DNA of 64,000 nt from Littorina saxatilis (lineage: Eukaryota > Mollusca > Gastropoda > Littorinimorpha > Littorinidae), in the NCBI RefSeq assembly GCF_037325665.1, contig NC_090245.1:47586851-47650850 (forward strand), given 5' to 3'. Positions 48,015-62,600 of this stretch are shown here, one piece after another. Within the stretch, counting starts at the first letter, position 1; every line of letters starts with the position of its first letter. Below the pieces are notes generated by a model that did no database searches, was not told the origin of the DNA, and saw only the letters and a list, made by a program, of their open reading frames with translations. Both the position numbers and the translations under genes were made by a program.

Positions 48015-49012
48015 CATGGGTGGAATTCTTCCAGTATATGCCGGAAATCCGGATTTGATTATGGCTTTTTTTTTTACATTTAGTCAAGTTTTGACTAAAT
48101 GTTTTAACATAGAGGGGGAATCGAGACGAGGGTCGTGGTGTATGTGTGTGTGTGTGTCTGTCTGTCTGTCTGTGCGTGTGTGTGTGTAGAGCGATTCAGA
48201 CCAAACTACTGGACCGATCTTTATGAAATTTGACATGAGAGTTCCTGGGAATAATATCCCCGGACGTTTTTTTCTTTTTTTCGATAAATACCTTTGATGA
48301 CGTCATATCCGGCTTTTTGTAAAAGTTGAGGCGGCACTGTCACACCCTCATTTTTCAATCAAATTGATTGAAATTTTGGCCAAGCAATCTTCGACGAAGG
48401 CCGGACTTCGGTATTGCATTTCAGCTTGGTGGCTTAAAAATTAATTAATGACTTTGGTCATTAAAAATCTGAAAATTGTAAAAAAATAAATAAATTATAA
48501 AACGATCCAAATTTACGTTCATCTTATTCTTCATCATTTTCTGATTCCAAAAACATATAAATATGTTATATTTGGATTAAAAACAAGCTCTGAAAATTAA
48601 AAATATAAAAATTATGATCAAAATTAAATTGTCGAAATCAACTTAAAAACACTTTCATCTTATTCCTTGTCGGTTCCTGATTCCAAAAACATATAGATAT
48701 GATATGTTTGGATTAAAAACACGCTCAGAAAGTTAAAACGAAGAGAGGTACGGAAAAGCGTGCTAAATTCCTTCTCAGCGCAACTACTACGCCGCTCTTT
48801 TTTGTCAATTTCACTGCCTTTGCCACGAACGGTGGACTGACGATGCTACGAGTATACGGTCTTGCTGAAAAATTGCATTGCGTTCAGTTTCATTCTGTGA
48901 GTTCGACAGCTTGACTAAATGTTGTATTTTCGCCTTACGCGACTTGTTCTTATTTTCTTCTTTTTTTGTTGGTTCGGTTCAGGATTCATGACATTTTTCA
49001 GTCCCACCCATG
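48015..49012. mobile_element. MITE with CATGGGTGG ends, interrupted by a second element
   Basis: The ends CATGGGTGG (48015) and CCACCCATG (to 49012) match the uninterrupted copy at 50348-50509. The flanks CATCAA and CATCAG (48009-48014, 49013-49018) are a near-perfect 6-bp duplication. The interior is taken up by the unrelated repeat at about 48067-48950. Confidence 0.8.
48067..48950. mobile_element. Repeat inserted in the MITE, hairpin at one end
   Basis: It begins with the hairpin ACATTTAGTCAAG then TTGACTAAATGT (48077-48103), has a GT/CTGT microsatellite, then AT-rich sequence with two direct copies of CTGATTCCAAAAACATATA (about 48540 and 48680), and ends CAGCTTGACTAAATGTTG, then TTACGCGACTTGTT. 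The family is known to me only as a very common gastropod repeat. It has no protein frame and its class is open. Confidence 0.7.
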
Positions 49013-49018
49013 CATCAG

Positions 49019-49691
49019 TGTATTTTAGTAGTGTGTGGACAGACACTCCTTGTAGCAAAACTACAATGTCAGTTTTCAGGTGCATGTGGAGAGATAGCGG
49101 AGTGTGTGTGTGTGATTGCTTTTCTGACTTGATCCTAACCTTTCATTTCCTGTACCTATAGGTCAGAGATGGCCTCTGGGCAATGTAGCTTCTACTCTTA
49201 CTCATGTGGTCTTTGTCTTGTAACATGAAGAGAACACAGTGCTCCATGCAAGGCTCTACTAGGTCTGTAGTGGGATGAGGTAGCTCCATGAACCAAAAAG
49301 ACCGGTCCACAGTTTTTGTGTGTGCCAAAAACAGGTGTTTCTTTCCTGCTTCAATCCACACAAAGTTCATCAGTTGAGAAAAGGAAAGTAGGATGGGAAT
49401 GATGTTCCTGTTCCAAAAATTGATGTCACCTTGAAACCATCCTTCTCTGCTACACAGTACCCGATTTAGTGTGTTGCGGGATGTGTCTGGTGTGAAGGCT
49501 AGTCTTGCTGATGTCCCTTTGAACCAGCTTTCTCTGCTACACAGTACCTGATGTGGTTTTCCGAGAGACGTGTGCGGTGTGTTGTCCGGTTTTGACACAC
49601 AAGCTGTGATGGTAATTGCCTCCCAGATTGCTTTGTACTTTGTAATACAACATAATTCTCTCTAAATGTGGGGTTATTTTTCTTCCTGTGT

Positions 49692-49729
<38 letters not shown>

Positions 49730-50341
49730 AAATCAAATCAAATTTTATTTTACGAGGGTTGTGGCATAAGCAATATAAACGAGCTTCTTTTCAACCAGCC
49801 CTTGCCCAGAGAGGGACTATTCTAAGAGAGAGAGAGAGAGAGAGAGAGGGGAAGATAGCATTAGTGAATAATCCTCTCTGACATGCCCACACATAACGCA
49901 GATACACTGGTGATAAATAGCTGTGCGTGTATTGTCTCAGTCCAAAACATGGATCAGAGTCTACCAAGGTACAATGTAACTAGCAATAATCAACAATAGT
50001 CCCAAGATACACAATTCTGTAACAACTGATGCGTCTGTAATTCAGTAATGAGTAAAACCTAATTGTGTAGACTGAGAAATGGTATAAATGTACACACTTG
50101 TCAGTAACTACGAAGAAACATAAAAAGTAACCAAACAAACAAGGAACTGGTGGGAATGTTTGCAGTACAAGTAACCTGGATAGGTATTTAAATCCTTCAA
50201 TGGACACCTGGGACATGCATGGTGGTGCCCTTGCAGCTGATATTCTGTTCATGGAGACTAACTTGGTCTCCTCCGCTCTCAACAGCTGGTGAGTGCACAA
50301 CAAATGCACAATGCAACTATCTTCTTCACAGATTCCATTCA
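49019..50341. other. Stretch without recognised gene; LINE 3' tail at 49729-49822
   Basis: At 49729-49822, on the minus strand, a LINE-like 3' end (AGGGCTGG, CCCTCGTAAAATAAAATTTG) finishes in TTTGA pentamers between two (GA)n runs. At 49430-49560 a ~75-bp segment with TCTCTGCTACACAGTACC is repeated twice. Confidence 0.5.
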
Positions 50342-50347
50342 TGAATA

Positions 50348-50509
50348 CATGGGTGGGATTCTTCCGGTATATGCCGGAAATCCGGATTCCATTATGGTTA
50401 ATTATACAAAACCTTCAGCGTCTGGGGGCGCTGCCACCAGACCCCCAGCCAAGGGCGTTGCCCCTGGACCCCACTTCAGGATTCATGACATTTTTCAGTC
50501 CCACCCATG
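50348..50509. mobile_element. Uninterrupted 162-bp MITE
   Basis: Inverted ends CATGGGTGGGA and TCCCACCCATG are flanked by the perfect 6-bp duplication TGAATA (50342-50347, 50510-50515). The interior contains a GGGGGCGCTGCCACCAGACC hairpin-like segment. It is the reference copy for the interrupted element at 48015. Confidence 0.85.
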
Positions 50510-50711
50510 TGAATACTTCCAAAGTGCATATATATATTTATACATATATATCGATTGAAAATTGGAGTTTCCTTCTTTGGACCATGGGATGTCAGTCCGA
50601 CTAAAAATGTATTTAGGCGGCTAGCTGAAACTATACAAGAGTGCACGTTTGCGTGCGTTCAATTGTAAAAAACTAAAAGGAATTCTAACTAAAATTGATT
50701 GATACACAACT

Positions 50712-50854
50712 GTTATTTGTATTTTTGACCAAAACATGACATTTGTCACGGACCTCAAGTCATTGTTCCCCTCGACCGCTGGCACGGTCTCGGAGGAACA
50801 CTGGCTGTCTCGATCTGTGTAAAATGTCATATTTTGGTCACAAATACAAATAAC
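50712..50854. repeat. Foldback repeat, copy 2
   Basis: Arms GTTATTTGTATTTTTGACCA and TGGTCACAAATACAAATAAC pair across a loop. It is related to 27179-27326 and shares flanking sequence in inverted order (TTTAGGCGGCTAGCTGAAAC near 50612). Confidence 0.7.
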
Positions 50855-50889
50855 GTATAATATTTTATTTGCCAAATGTTCATCGGGAG

Positions 50890-52197
50890 CTGCATTCATA
50901 CAATGTGAAAAATGTAAGTCTTAAAAGAGAGGGGAGTCTTCTGATGGAAGTCAATTTAGTGCACTATAAGTATAAAGAAACTGTCTGAAAAAATAATGGT
51001 TGCATAATAGAAGGAGTCTTATAATTATATTGATGGGTCTTAAAAAAGAAGTTCCCGTATTGTACACAGTATGCGATGCAGACGTCAGATACTGCATCTT
51101 TCTAAGAAGCTCTCCCACAGAGCCAGCCTATAAGAGACTATAAGAACAGCGCAATGAAACAGAGAAACATTCTAACATGTTGACAGTTTTGAACAACATC
51201 ATGAAGGATAATGAAGCAAGTGAAACATGATGATACAGAAGAATATTATGAGCAAACCAATAAAGAACTGCTGACATGTGCATGTACAGGAGAGATGAGG
51301 GTGTCATACTTCTCCCAGCTCATCAGTCAGCATGCAGTTTACTTTTATTTATGTGGATCTCTCAGCCATTATCTTCATCACAAAAGCTTCATTTCTTCAC
51401 CACCTTGTTCAATCAGTAAGTTTGCCAGTGAAGAGAAACTGTTTACAAAGCCAGTGTGATCAACGTGTTTATCACAGCACTTGTACACACTTCTGGCTGG
51501 GACTTCCATTTTAACACAGATGATGCATCATTGTTGAGCTGATTCGTCCTGTTCAACTACATATACTGCTGTTCACAAAAGTAGTCACCTTCACCTGCTT
51601 TCCTTCTGACCCATACGCTGTGGTCAGTGAACCACGACACCCATACTATGTCCCACAAACTTCTTGCTCACTCACAGGATGCTGTCAACTCACAGGATGC
51701 TGTCAACTCACCGTCGTAAGTTGTATCAAATACAGTTACTTTCCCACAGAATCTGCAGATGCTGTCTGTCGATATTTTAAACAGTCCTATCGCAAGCTGC
51801 TAACTTGCTGCTAGCTGGCGACTACTTGTAAATCATACATTACACCACCAGTTTATGGCTGGCACAAATGACCTGTCTACTGAGCGATGCAAACAGTCAT
51901 ATCACACACCAAAAGTACTATGCCAACACAACTCAGTGACAACTGGCCTAGTCACCTAATGACGGCAACTGTTGTATCACATACCACCAGTGCCCTAGTG
52001 ACACAAATGGTCATGTCGCTAAACGATAAAGTCTGACGCAAAGGGTCTAGTTGAACGATAAAGTCAGTGGCACAACTGGTCTAGTCACGGATTGTAAAAG
52101 TCTGACACAAATGGTCTAGTCGGTGAAAGATAAACTCAGCGACACAATTAGGGGTTTAGTTGTTGAATGAAGAAAGGAGTGGTAAAACACCCCAACA
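50890..52197. other. Probable 3' UTR and flank of the minus-strand gene
   Basis: No frame or repeat structure stands out apart from a short tandem (CTCACAGGATGCTGTCAA) near 51672-51710. It lies just downstream of the stop at 52198 on the minus strand. Confidence 0.4.
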
Positions 52198-53099
52198 TTA
52201 AGCATCCCCTGCCTCTGTCCACTCTTGTGTCTCCTCATCCCCCACCTCCTCCTCCTCCTCACCAGCAGGGTTTACCTCCCCTTCGTCAGCCCTGCTGGCC
52301 TCCCCTTGTTCTGTAGTTTCCTGGTGAATTAGCTCCCCTTGTTCTGCATGTTCCTGCTGAGTGAGCTCCTCTTGCTGAGGGTCGTGGGCGTATGGCCTGG
52401 GTGTGAGTGGGGGGGAGGAGACAGGGGAGGGGGGGTGCATGACGTCAGGACCAGGCGACATCTCCATGTCTCCAGGTTGCTGCTTAGTCTCCCCGCCGTG
52501 GGTGTTGTTGTCTGTGGTGGTGTTGTTGGTGTTGACAGCATCATCATCGGTGTTGGCTGTTCCAGCCTCATGACGCTGCTGGCTCTTACCCCGAGACTGT
52601 GCAGACAATAAGGAACCACCAGTAAAACTATCAACATTTCTCTTTGCAAACAACACAGAGAACAGTGAAACTTCAGTAAAACTATCAAGTTGAAACAGCC
52701 ATGGTCATTGATTTATCAACAAACAAACAAAGTATACATGTCATAACACAACACATGCAATCTTTGCTTGTCTCCACACTGTCTTCTCTACGCAGGCAAC
52801 TCAATTGTGAATTTTTCTTTCATCATGTACAAGTTAATTAATGATGACTCCATAAACCAAGAATGAAAATGTCCCCTGATCCACAAACACATAAAACAAG
52901 TCTTGATGGTATGTTCATAATTGAAGGTTAGAAGTCTGTGCATATCACCCTTTGATTAGGCTGTTCAGCGATAGTGTAAAAAGAAATCAGCATGTTCGTA
53001 ATATATGTTGAGTGAGATTACAAAAAGAGAAAAAGTGCAATGATCTGTACCTTGTTTCTCTCTTTTCGTGGGGTCCTAGGCCCTGTGTGTGGGAATTTT
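52198..53099 (-). CDS. Two 3' exons of a minus-strand gene, acidic C-terminus
   Basis: Exon 53099-53051 (49 bp) and terminal exon 52596-52198 (stop TAA) join in phase through GTACAG and CACAG| to give KFPHTGPRTPRKERNK, then SRGKSQQRHEAG and 120 further residues. The tail is N/T-rich, then proline-rich (MHPPSPVSSPPLTPRPY), then glutamate-rich (GEEEEEVGDEE), with no known fold. The first base of the 49-bp exon completes a codon, so the preceding exon must leave two bases. The donor GCAAG|GTACTA at 56889-56888 in the giant exon would fit, but sequence beyond it still looks coding. It is most likely the end of the gene at 56639-64000. Confidence 0.6.
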
Positions 53100-53228
53100 C
53101 TGCAACAAAGTGAAATCAACACACGTTCATCATTCTCCTATAAAGAAGGTAGACATTTCTCTTTTACAAGGTAAAAGAAACACTAATAGTCAGAACGTTG
53201 ACCCTGGGTGTTAAATGGAAGAAGAAAC

Positions 53229-53984
53229 AAGAAGGGCAAAGCCCATACGACTCACATGCTTTACACATTTTTCCTACCAAAATACATGTGACCTTGACCC
53301 AAGGTCAAGGTCATCCAAGGTCATGCAACACAAAGCTGTTAATTCAAGACATAGGAAGTACAATGGTGCTTATTGGCTCTTTCTACCATGAGATATGGTC
53401 ACTTTTAGTGGTTCACTACCTTATTTTGGTCACATTTCATAAGGGTCAAAGTGACCTTGACCTTGATCATATGTGACCAAATGTGTCTCATGATGAAAGC
53501 ATAACATGTGCCCCACATAATTTTTAAGTTTGAAACAGTTATCTTCCATAGTTCAGGGTCAAGGTCACTTCAAAATATGTATACAATCCAACTTTGAAGA
53601 GCTCCTGTGACCTTGACCTTGAAGCAAGATAAACCAAACTGGTATCAAAAGATGGGGCTTACTTTGCCCTATATATCATATATAGGTGAGGTATTGAATC
53701 TCAAAAACTTCAGAGATAATGGGAAAAATGTGAAAAATAGCTGTTTTTTAGGCAACATTTATGGCCCCTGCGACCTTGACCTTGAAGCAAGGTCAAGATG
53801 CTATGTATGTTTTTTGGGGCCTTGTCATCATACACCATCTTGCCAAATTTGGTACTGATAGACTGAATAGTGTCCAAGAAATATCCAACGTTAAAGTTTT
53901 CCGGACGGACGTCCGGATGGACGGACGGACGGACAGACGACTCGGGTGAGTACATAGACTCACTTTTGCTTCGCATGTGAGTCA
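53229..53984 (-). mobile_element. Interspersed repeat with subterminal inverted repeats, copy 2
   Basis: This is the reverse complement of the element at 33553-34335, with only scattered differences. It lacks about 57 bases near one end, and an AGC repeated at the junction suggests a deletion here or an insertion there. It lies between the 49-bp exon and the giant exon. Confidence 0.8.
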
Positions 53985-55640
<1,656 letters not shown>

Positions 55641-55967
55641 GGCTGATGGGGTCTATGTCGACCAAAAGAGTGGGATTCCCTGTAGGTGGAGTTCCTGTAG
55701 GGGGATTCCCTGTATACAGGGATTCCCACAGGGTGGAGTTTTTCAATAAAACTTGCAAACCATGCTCGAATTTCTAGGAAATATAAAAAAATATCGAAAG
55801 CCATCAAATTCTACCGATGTCGCTAAGCATCACGTGACTTTCAGCGATATCAGCAAAACACTACAGGACCTAGACCCTGTGATATTCCCTGTATACAGGG
55901 AATCCCTCTACAGGAACTCCACCTACAGGGAATCCCACTCTTTTGGTCGACATAGACCCCATCAGCC
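55641..55967. mobile_element. Foldback TIR element with about 90-bp arms
   Basis: Arms of about 90 bases at both ends are nearly identical in inverted order, starting GGCTGATGGGGTCTATG and including GAGTGGGATTCCCTGTAGG and CCCTGTATACAGGG. The 7-bp duplication ATAGTGT flanks it (55634-55640, 55968-55974). The 140-bp centre has no coding capacity. Confidence 0.85.
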
Positions 55968-56638
55968 ATAGTGTGGGTGTGTTTGTGTGTATAGGATATT
56001 GTAATGCATTACTGCAAATCTACAGAATGGTACAATTATTTCTGTAGATCTAAAGTTAATAACAATACCTCCAGATCTAAAGAAAAATGCATTGTTGCCC
56101 ACCCTATGACCAGACCACATGTAAACGAGTCATGTCTAAAGTTCGTGCATCTACGGGATACTGCACTCACTTTTTTATATCAGCTACCTGCACATATTTA
56201 TACAGGATGCTGCACTACCTTCATTCAAACCCACAACATATCCCTTCAACTTTCTGCAAATCTATAGGATACAGCATTATGCCCCTTCCCCATGGCCAGA
56301 CCAAATGAACGAGCCATCAGTGCTATATTTATGCAAATCAACAGACCACTCTTACAGCCTTCCTTCCCAAGGTCAGACTAAAGAATCTAATACATTCACT
56401 AAAACGATCAGTGATTGTGTCATAACAGGAGGGTGCACAGCACAGAGTGCAAGTTATCTCTGTGATACTGATATCTGCAAATGGCATTGCTACATAACAC
56501 TGTGCACCCAACCTGCTGAGTGGGCTAAAACAACACTCGTGTCTGAACACGGTTTTCAGGCACCTCCCTCCCAACTCCTTGCAACAACACAACAACCCGT
56601 ACTCCTCGAACCCGACAAAACCCGACCACTACTGGTGT
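55968..56638. other. Non-coding stretch before the giant exon's stop
   Basis: It has loosely repeated AAATCTA-type phrases at 56020-56280. No exon is recognised. Confidence 0.4.
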
Positions 56639-59600
56639 CTAGCTTGGTGTACGTGTCCCCACAGGTGTCCCTACAATGCCATAGGAAGGGTGCACTAAGG
56701 ATCTCTTGAGCTGTGGCAAAAGCTGTCGGCCATAGGACTGTGTCTGTGTGGCATCCCGGGATGGGGAAGGCCCCCCTGCCAAGGGCTGCAGTACCGCGCT
56801 GATCATCCTCTGCCGTGCCCGCGAAACCCTCGACTGGCGTCTGGGCATGAGGCACTGTCCCCGCCAGTGCCAACTGTCGTCATAGTACCTTGCCCCCTGC
56901 AGCTGCTTGTCATCTGCCGCCGTCATGGGAATCTCATGCTGAGGGATGGAGAGAGCTTGAGGACTGTAGGAAGGTTTAGTATCGTGGCAGGTATCTGACA
57001 GAAAGTCCTCGGCAGAGTTCACGTCACCACGGTGGCTGAGGAGAGGCGGGGGGACAGTGACTGGGTGAAGGAAGTCAAGGTCACAGTGATCGGCGCTGCA
57101 CTCATGTTTTACAGAGGGTGAACCATGACACTGTGAGAAAGCGAGCTTGCTCTGACTGGACTTCCTGGACTGGGTCAACAGGCCTGGATGTGCAAGTGGT
57201 CCCGGCGAAGCTGACACTGCACTGCTTTTTGCCTTCCTGTTTCTTGCCTCTCTACTTGGCAGTTCTGATAATGATTTGCGTAAGAGCACCGTTTTGTACC
57301 CGTACGCTCTGTCCCTGCTTATTACGTCCCTGCTTCTTATGCTGCTGGTCATGTCTGCACTGCTCATGGCAAACTTGCCATCACTCACAGACTTGTTCAA
57401 CCTGGTCCTGGGAGATATTATGGCCAACATACGCTTCCCGTCCCTTTCAAAAAGTGTCATGTTATGCTCTGTCTCTGTTTCCACATGACGTGGTGTGACT
57501 AAGTCTTCCTGGCTGATCTCTGTGCTCACCATTCTATTTTTCTTAGGTTGTATCAGATGTTGGAAGTGGTCATTTATTTCTTCCAGCAGTGTTCCCACAG
57601 GATTTCCTCTCTGCATCGGGCTCATATCACTGCCTGTCGAGTCTAACTCGGATTCATCATCCCAGTGTTCCTCTTGACCACTTGACTCCTCGACACAAGA
57701 GGAGTCATAGTTATCACTGTTCTCAACCGCAGCAAAGTCAAAGGCATTACTGCTTTTAACCTCAGTAAAGTCAAGGTCATCAACTATCTCAACTCCAGTA
57801 AAGTCAAGGTTATCACATCTTTCAAACCCAGCCAAAGGAAAGTCCCCATCTCTCTCAGCCCAAGTGAAGTCCAGTAGGTCATCACATCTCTCCATGCCAG
57901 CAAAGTCAAGGTCATCACCTCTCTTAACCCCAGCAAGCTCATGATCATTACCTCTCTTATTCAAAGCAAAGTAAGGGTCATCACCTTGCGCACCACAAAC
58001 AAGATCATGGTCTTCCCTCTTCCGCGTAACACAGGTATTGTCAGGCTCTTGGCTTTTCTTAGCCTCCTCAAGATGGATGTGCAACTGGGTTGGTTTCCAG
58101 TAGTTTGAGTCAGTTGGTTTCATGTTCTTGATGTCGGTTGGTTTATTGTAGTCAATGCCAGAGACAATGGCATGACGGGCATCCAGCACCAGCCCTGTCT
58201 GTCTGCCAGACCATGTGTAACCATGAACGTCATCCAGCAAGTCATGAGGAATCCCTGTTTGCTTCTCTGCTGCTCCAGTCTGATCTGAGAACAGTTCATC
58301 GTAAAAACTCACATGTCTTTCATCCAATCCATTCTGGTCTGGAGACAGTTCATTGGTTAAACTCACATGTGTCTCATCCAATCCAGTCCCAGGATCTTCG
58401 CTGCTGTCTGGCCTTCTCTTCACAACTGACACAGCAAAGATGACTTTGTCTTTGATGTCTGCAGCAGTCCCTCCAGGCTTTCCCTTCTCATCTCTTTTGC
58501 ATTTAGGCAACAACCTTCTGTCTTTATTTCTACTTTTACATTTCTTAGTCGTCGATGTCAAGTACACTTCGCACAGCAGATCTCCATTTTGCTCTTCTTT
58601 GTCTATCCCTGTCTTTGGCTGTGTCTCCTGAGCCGTTATCTGTCCCTGGAACTGTGTCCAAGACTGAGCTCGTGCCCCAGTCTGGGTTTCTGTCTGAAAC
58701 CGACTGCTGTCCGTACTACCATCCTGTCTTATACTTCCTGCGCTGATAGGTGGGGAGGTGTCAGCCCAAGATTGTGGTGAGAGCTCCTCAAGGGCGGGGT
58801 CAGACATCAAGCGAGAGTACTGTGACTGGGGCTCTTCCACGCTTCTGTCACACAAAACATCTACATGTATTTCCCGACGTGTTTCCTTGTCTCTCCTACC
58901 TTGTTTTTTGAGGCACTGCCTCTGACCTTTTCCAACGGTTTTACGCGAGGGGCTGACAGACTCATCCCTTGGTGTGGAGACGCGGCCGGAGTGGTCTCTA
59001 AGCCTGTGACTGGATGGCAGGGAATGGCAGCTCCTGGTGGCTTTCCTGGTCTTCACACTCCTATCTATCTGCCTGTCGACATTCAACTCTCTCTGTGAGC
59101 TCCTAACACTCTGCGTGCGCTGTGCTTTCCTCTCCTTTCTCTGACAGCAAGTGTTGGTGTTAGTGGCCTGCTCTGTGTGGGCCCCACTCTGATTCAAGTT
59201 CTCTTCATCTGCAGTCTGTAACGTCTCAATGGAACTCTGCCTCTGAACAATCTCTCCTGAGCGCTGCCTAGGAGTTAACTTTATTTTTCTCTGCCTAGGG
59301 CTTATCTGTCTTGAGCTCTGCCTTGGAGTCAACTTTTGTGAGCTCTGCCCAGGGGTAATATGTCTAGAGCTTTGCCGAGGGGTTATCTGTTTTGAGTTCT
59401 GCCTTGGACTTATCTGTCTTGAGCTCTGCTGAGGAGTAATCTGCCTTGAGCTTTGCCTAGGAGTTATCTGTTTTGAGTTCTGCCTAGGTGTTAACTGTTT
59501 TGAGCTCTGCTTACTGGTCATCTGCTTTGAGATTTCCCTAGGAGTTGACTGGTTTGAGCTTTGCCTAGGAGTTGACTGGTTTGAGTTTTGCCTAGGAGTT

Positions 59601-62600
59601 GACAGTTTTGAGCTTTGCCTAGAAGTTGACTGTTCTGAGCTTTGCCTACTAGTTGACTGGTTTGAGCTTTCCCCAAAAATTGACTGGTTTGAGCTTTGCC
59701 TATAAATTGACTGGTTTGAGCTTTGCCTAGAAGTTGACTTGTTTGAGCTTTGCCTAGAAAGTGACTGGTTTGAGCTTTGCCTAGAAATTGACTGGTTTGA
59801 GCGTTGCCTACAAGTTGACTGGTTTGAGCTTTGCCTAGAAGTTGACTGGTGTGAGCTTTGCTTGGAAGTTAACTGGTTTGAGCTCTTCCTAGAAGTTAAC
59901 TGGTTTGAGCTTTGCCCAGAAATTGACTGGTTTGAACTTTTTCTAGAAATTGACTGGTTTGAGCTTCGCCCAGAAGTTGACTCTTTTGAGCTTTTTCTAG
60001 GAGTCGACTGTTTTGACCTTTTCCTGGGAGTTGACTGTTTTGAGCCTTTCCTAGGAGTGGACTGTTTTGAGTTTTTCCTAGGAGTCGACTGTTTTGAGTT
60101 TTTCCTAGGAGTCGACTGTTTTGAGTTTTTCCTAGGAGTCGACTGTTTTGAGCTTTTCTTGGGAGTTGAGGTGTGAAGGGATCTTTGTTTTGCAACTGTC
60201 TGAGTGGAGCCCTGCCTAGAAGTCATCAGAGTACAGGTGTGACTGTGGGCCCCAGAAGCTGTCATCTTGGACACTGATTCTGCCCTACTCCATGATGCAG
60301 ACCTGGTTCTACGACCAAATTCAGCTCCTCCTGCAGCTTCATTCATCTTGCGTCTGGACACAGTTCCTACTCCAGCAGACTGTGGGCGATGATATCTGGG
60401 TCTATAGTCCAGTGACACACCCTTCATAAAATTATTATTCCACACAGGTCTGCCTGATGCCTGATGTTTGGATGTGAACTTTTCCAAGTGAGCCAATGTG
60501 TCAGAGTTGTATGTGGCAGCAATCTTATTTGACGTCTTCCTTGGCGGACACAGTACAAGTTTTTCGACAGAAAAGGAGCAGTCATCTAAATCTGTCTGCT
60601 GGCAGAATTGAAGGCTTCCAACACCAGGGACACCACATTCCCGCCCAGGGTTATGCCGAGATGTAAAACCACCGGGTTTCTGTCCAGATGCACGACCCAA
60701 GGGTTTCTGCTGATAGGAAGGCTGACCAGAGACAAGCTGCACAGCCGGTCTCTCGTGTTCCAAAGGGCAGCTTCTTGGCTGGTCCCAGTTGTGCAAGTAG
60801 CTGATTGTCACAGAAACGCCAGCTTCAGGACCCTGAGAAATTCCTCCTCTACTCACGCATCTCTCTGTGTCATCAGAAGATGAGTCACAGGTCCATACCT
60901 TATTTGTCGTTTTCCTTGCTTCTGAGGAAGATACAACGCTGGCTGTACGATCTGGGCTGATGGAAGATGTGTTGCTAGCTTGCCTTGCGCTGATATATCT
61001 ATTTCTAGTCTGTCCTTGGGGGCTGTCAGATCCTGAAGTGACACTTTGCCCTGAACAGATGGTCAATCCTCTGTTGTAAGCCTGTACTGTACTGATGATA
61101 GATCTACTGCCCTGCAGTCCTGCAGTGCTGTTCGATCCTCTATCAATAGTCTGTCCTGTATATGGGCTTGATCCTTTATCACCAGCATGTTCTGTACTAA
61201 GGGACCAATTGTTGCTGACTGGCCCAGTACTGAGAGTAGAGGTGTCACTGCCATGGTTCGGTGCGCTGCCTGGACACCTGCTGCTGGCTTCACCCATGGC
61301 CGTTACAAAACAACTGACTGTATTAGCGTTTCTCCACTGTTCGCGGCTGTTGACAGATCTGCCCCTGTTTCTGTGAGGAATGGTGTCAGCCTGATTGTGC
61401 TGCTGCCTCTTGCCCAATCTCTCAACCAAGCTGTCCACTCGGTGACTGAAGTCCCTGCTCATATCGATGCATTCCTCCACCAGCTGGAGCTTCCTGGCCA
61501 CGCCACAAGCCCCATCATGTGGCTGTTCCCGTGTCCCAGGCCTCAGTGTCAGTGATTGGCCGTCTGACTCTTGGCGGAAGGAGCTGTTGGGGGAAGGAAA
61601 GGGGCCTGCCAGAGACTGCTGCTTGGCGCACCTGTATTCTTGTGTGTCCAACTCCGGGGGGCATGCAGCAATGATGACCTGTCCCCCCTCCTTCACCCAG
61701 GCCCTTGTCAGGCCCGCACGCCAGCCTGGCTCCTCCAGATATTGGAGGGTGGAGCCAGTCTCCTTGGGGGCGAGGCAGACGTAGCCCAGCGGGTCTAGAC
61801 ACTCGTGGTCCCTCACGCTGCAAGCTGAAGACCCATCCAGACTGTCGCCCCAGTCTAAGGGCAAACACAGTTCCGTCTGACAGGTACTGGCTACAGTAAG
61901 CAGGCCTCCACTGCTCTCGCCGGGGGCACAGCATAAGCTGCATGCAGAGGTGAGGGTCTGGGTCTCATTACTGAAGGCAACCAGACCAGACTTGTTGCTG
62001 GATGCAGACTCTCTAGAGAACACCCCCAGATCCAGGGGTAAGTCGGACTCTGAGACACTCTGCTGACAGCCTGCAACAGTACCAGTACTACATGACTCTG
62101 TGTCTGTCCCCTGCCCAGATTGCAGTTCTAGCAGGGTGGCTAGGAACTCAGTGTGAGGGGAACGTCTGGTGGGTGAGGGTGACATCCTGGAGGTACGTCC
62201 TGCCTTGCGACTGTCGCTGTGACACCTACAAGGGACAGGCCTTGACCTCCCTGAACTGACTGAACGGTCAGAACTGACCTCCCTGCTGTCTGCTTCCTTC
62301 TTCCCTGACCGTCCCCAAGGAAAGCCTTCTGCCCGACTGTCAGCTCTCTCAAAGCGGTTGGTGTGACCAATGTCTTTGTTGGCACATCCTTCCAAGTCAT
62401 GTAGGGTTTGCTCTGTAAAACCGACCGCTGTTCCCGGCCTGGTTTGGCGATTGACCAGCAAGGCAGGCCTACCCATTAAGGTTGCTTTAAAGTGCTGTGA
62501 CTTGTATGGAATGCTGCGATGGACAATGTGCCCATGTGGCAAAGCCATGTCAGTCAAGTTCTTCTTACTGGCCGACACTTCTGCAGGTGACTGAGCCCCA

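Noticed and set aside
49143-49598. 151-codon minus-strand frame
   Set aside because: No similarity is recognised, and it covers an internal ~75-bp duplication, so chance is likelier than a gene.
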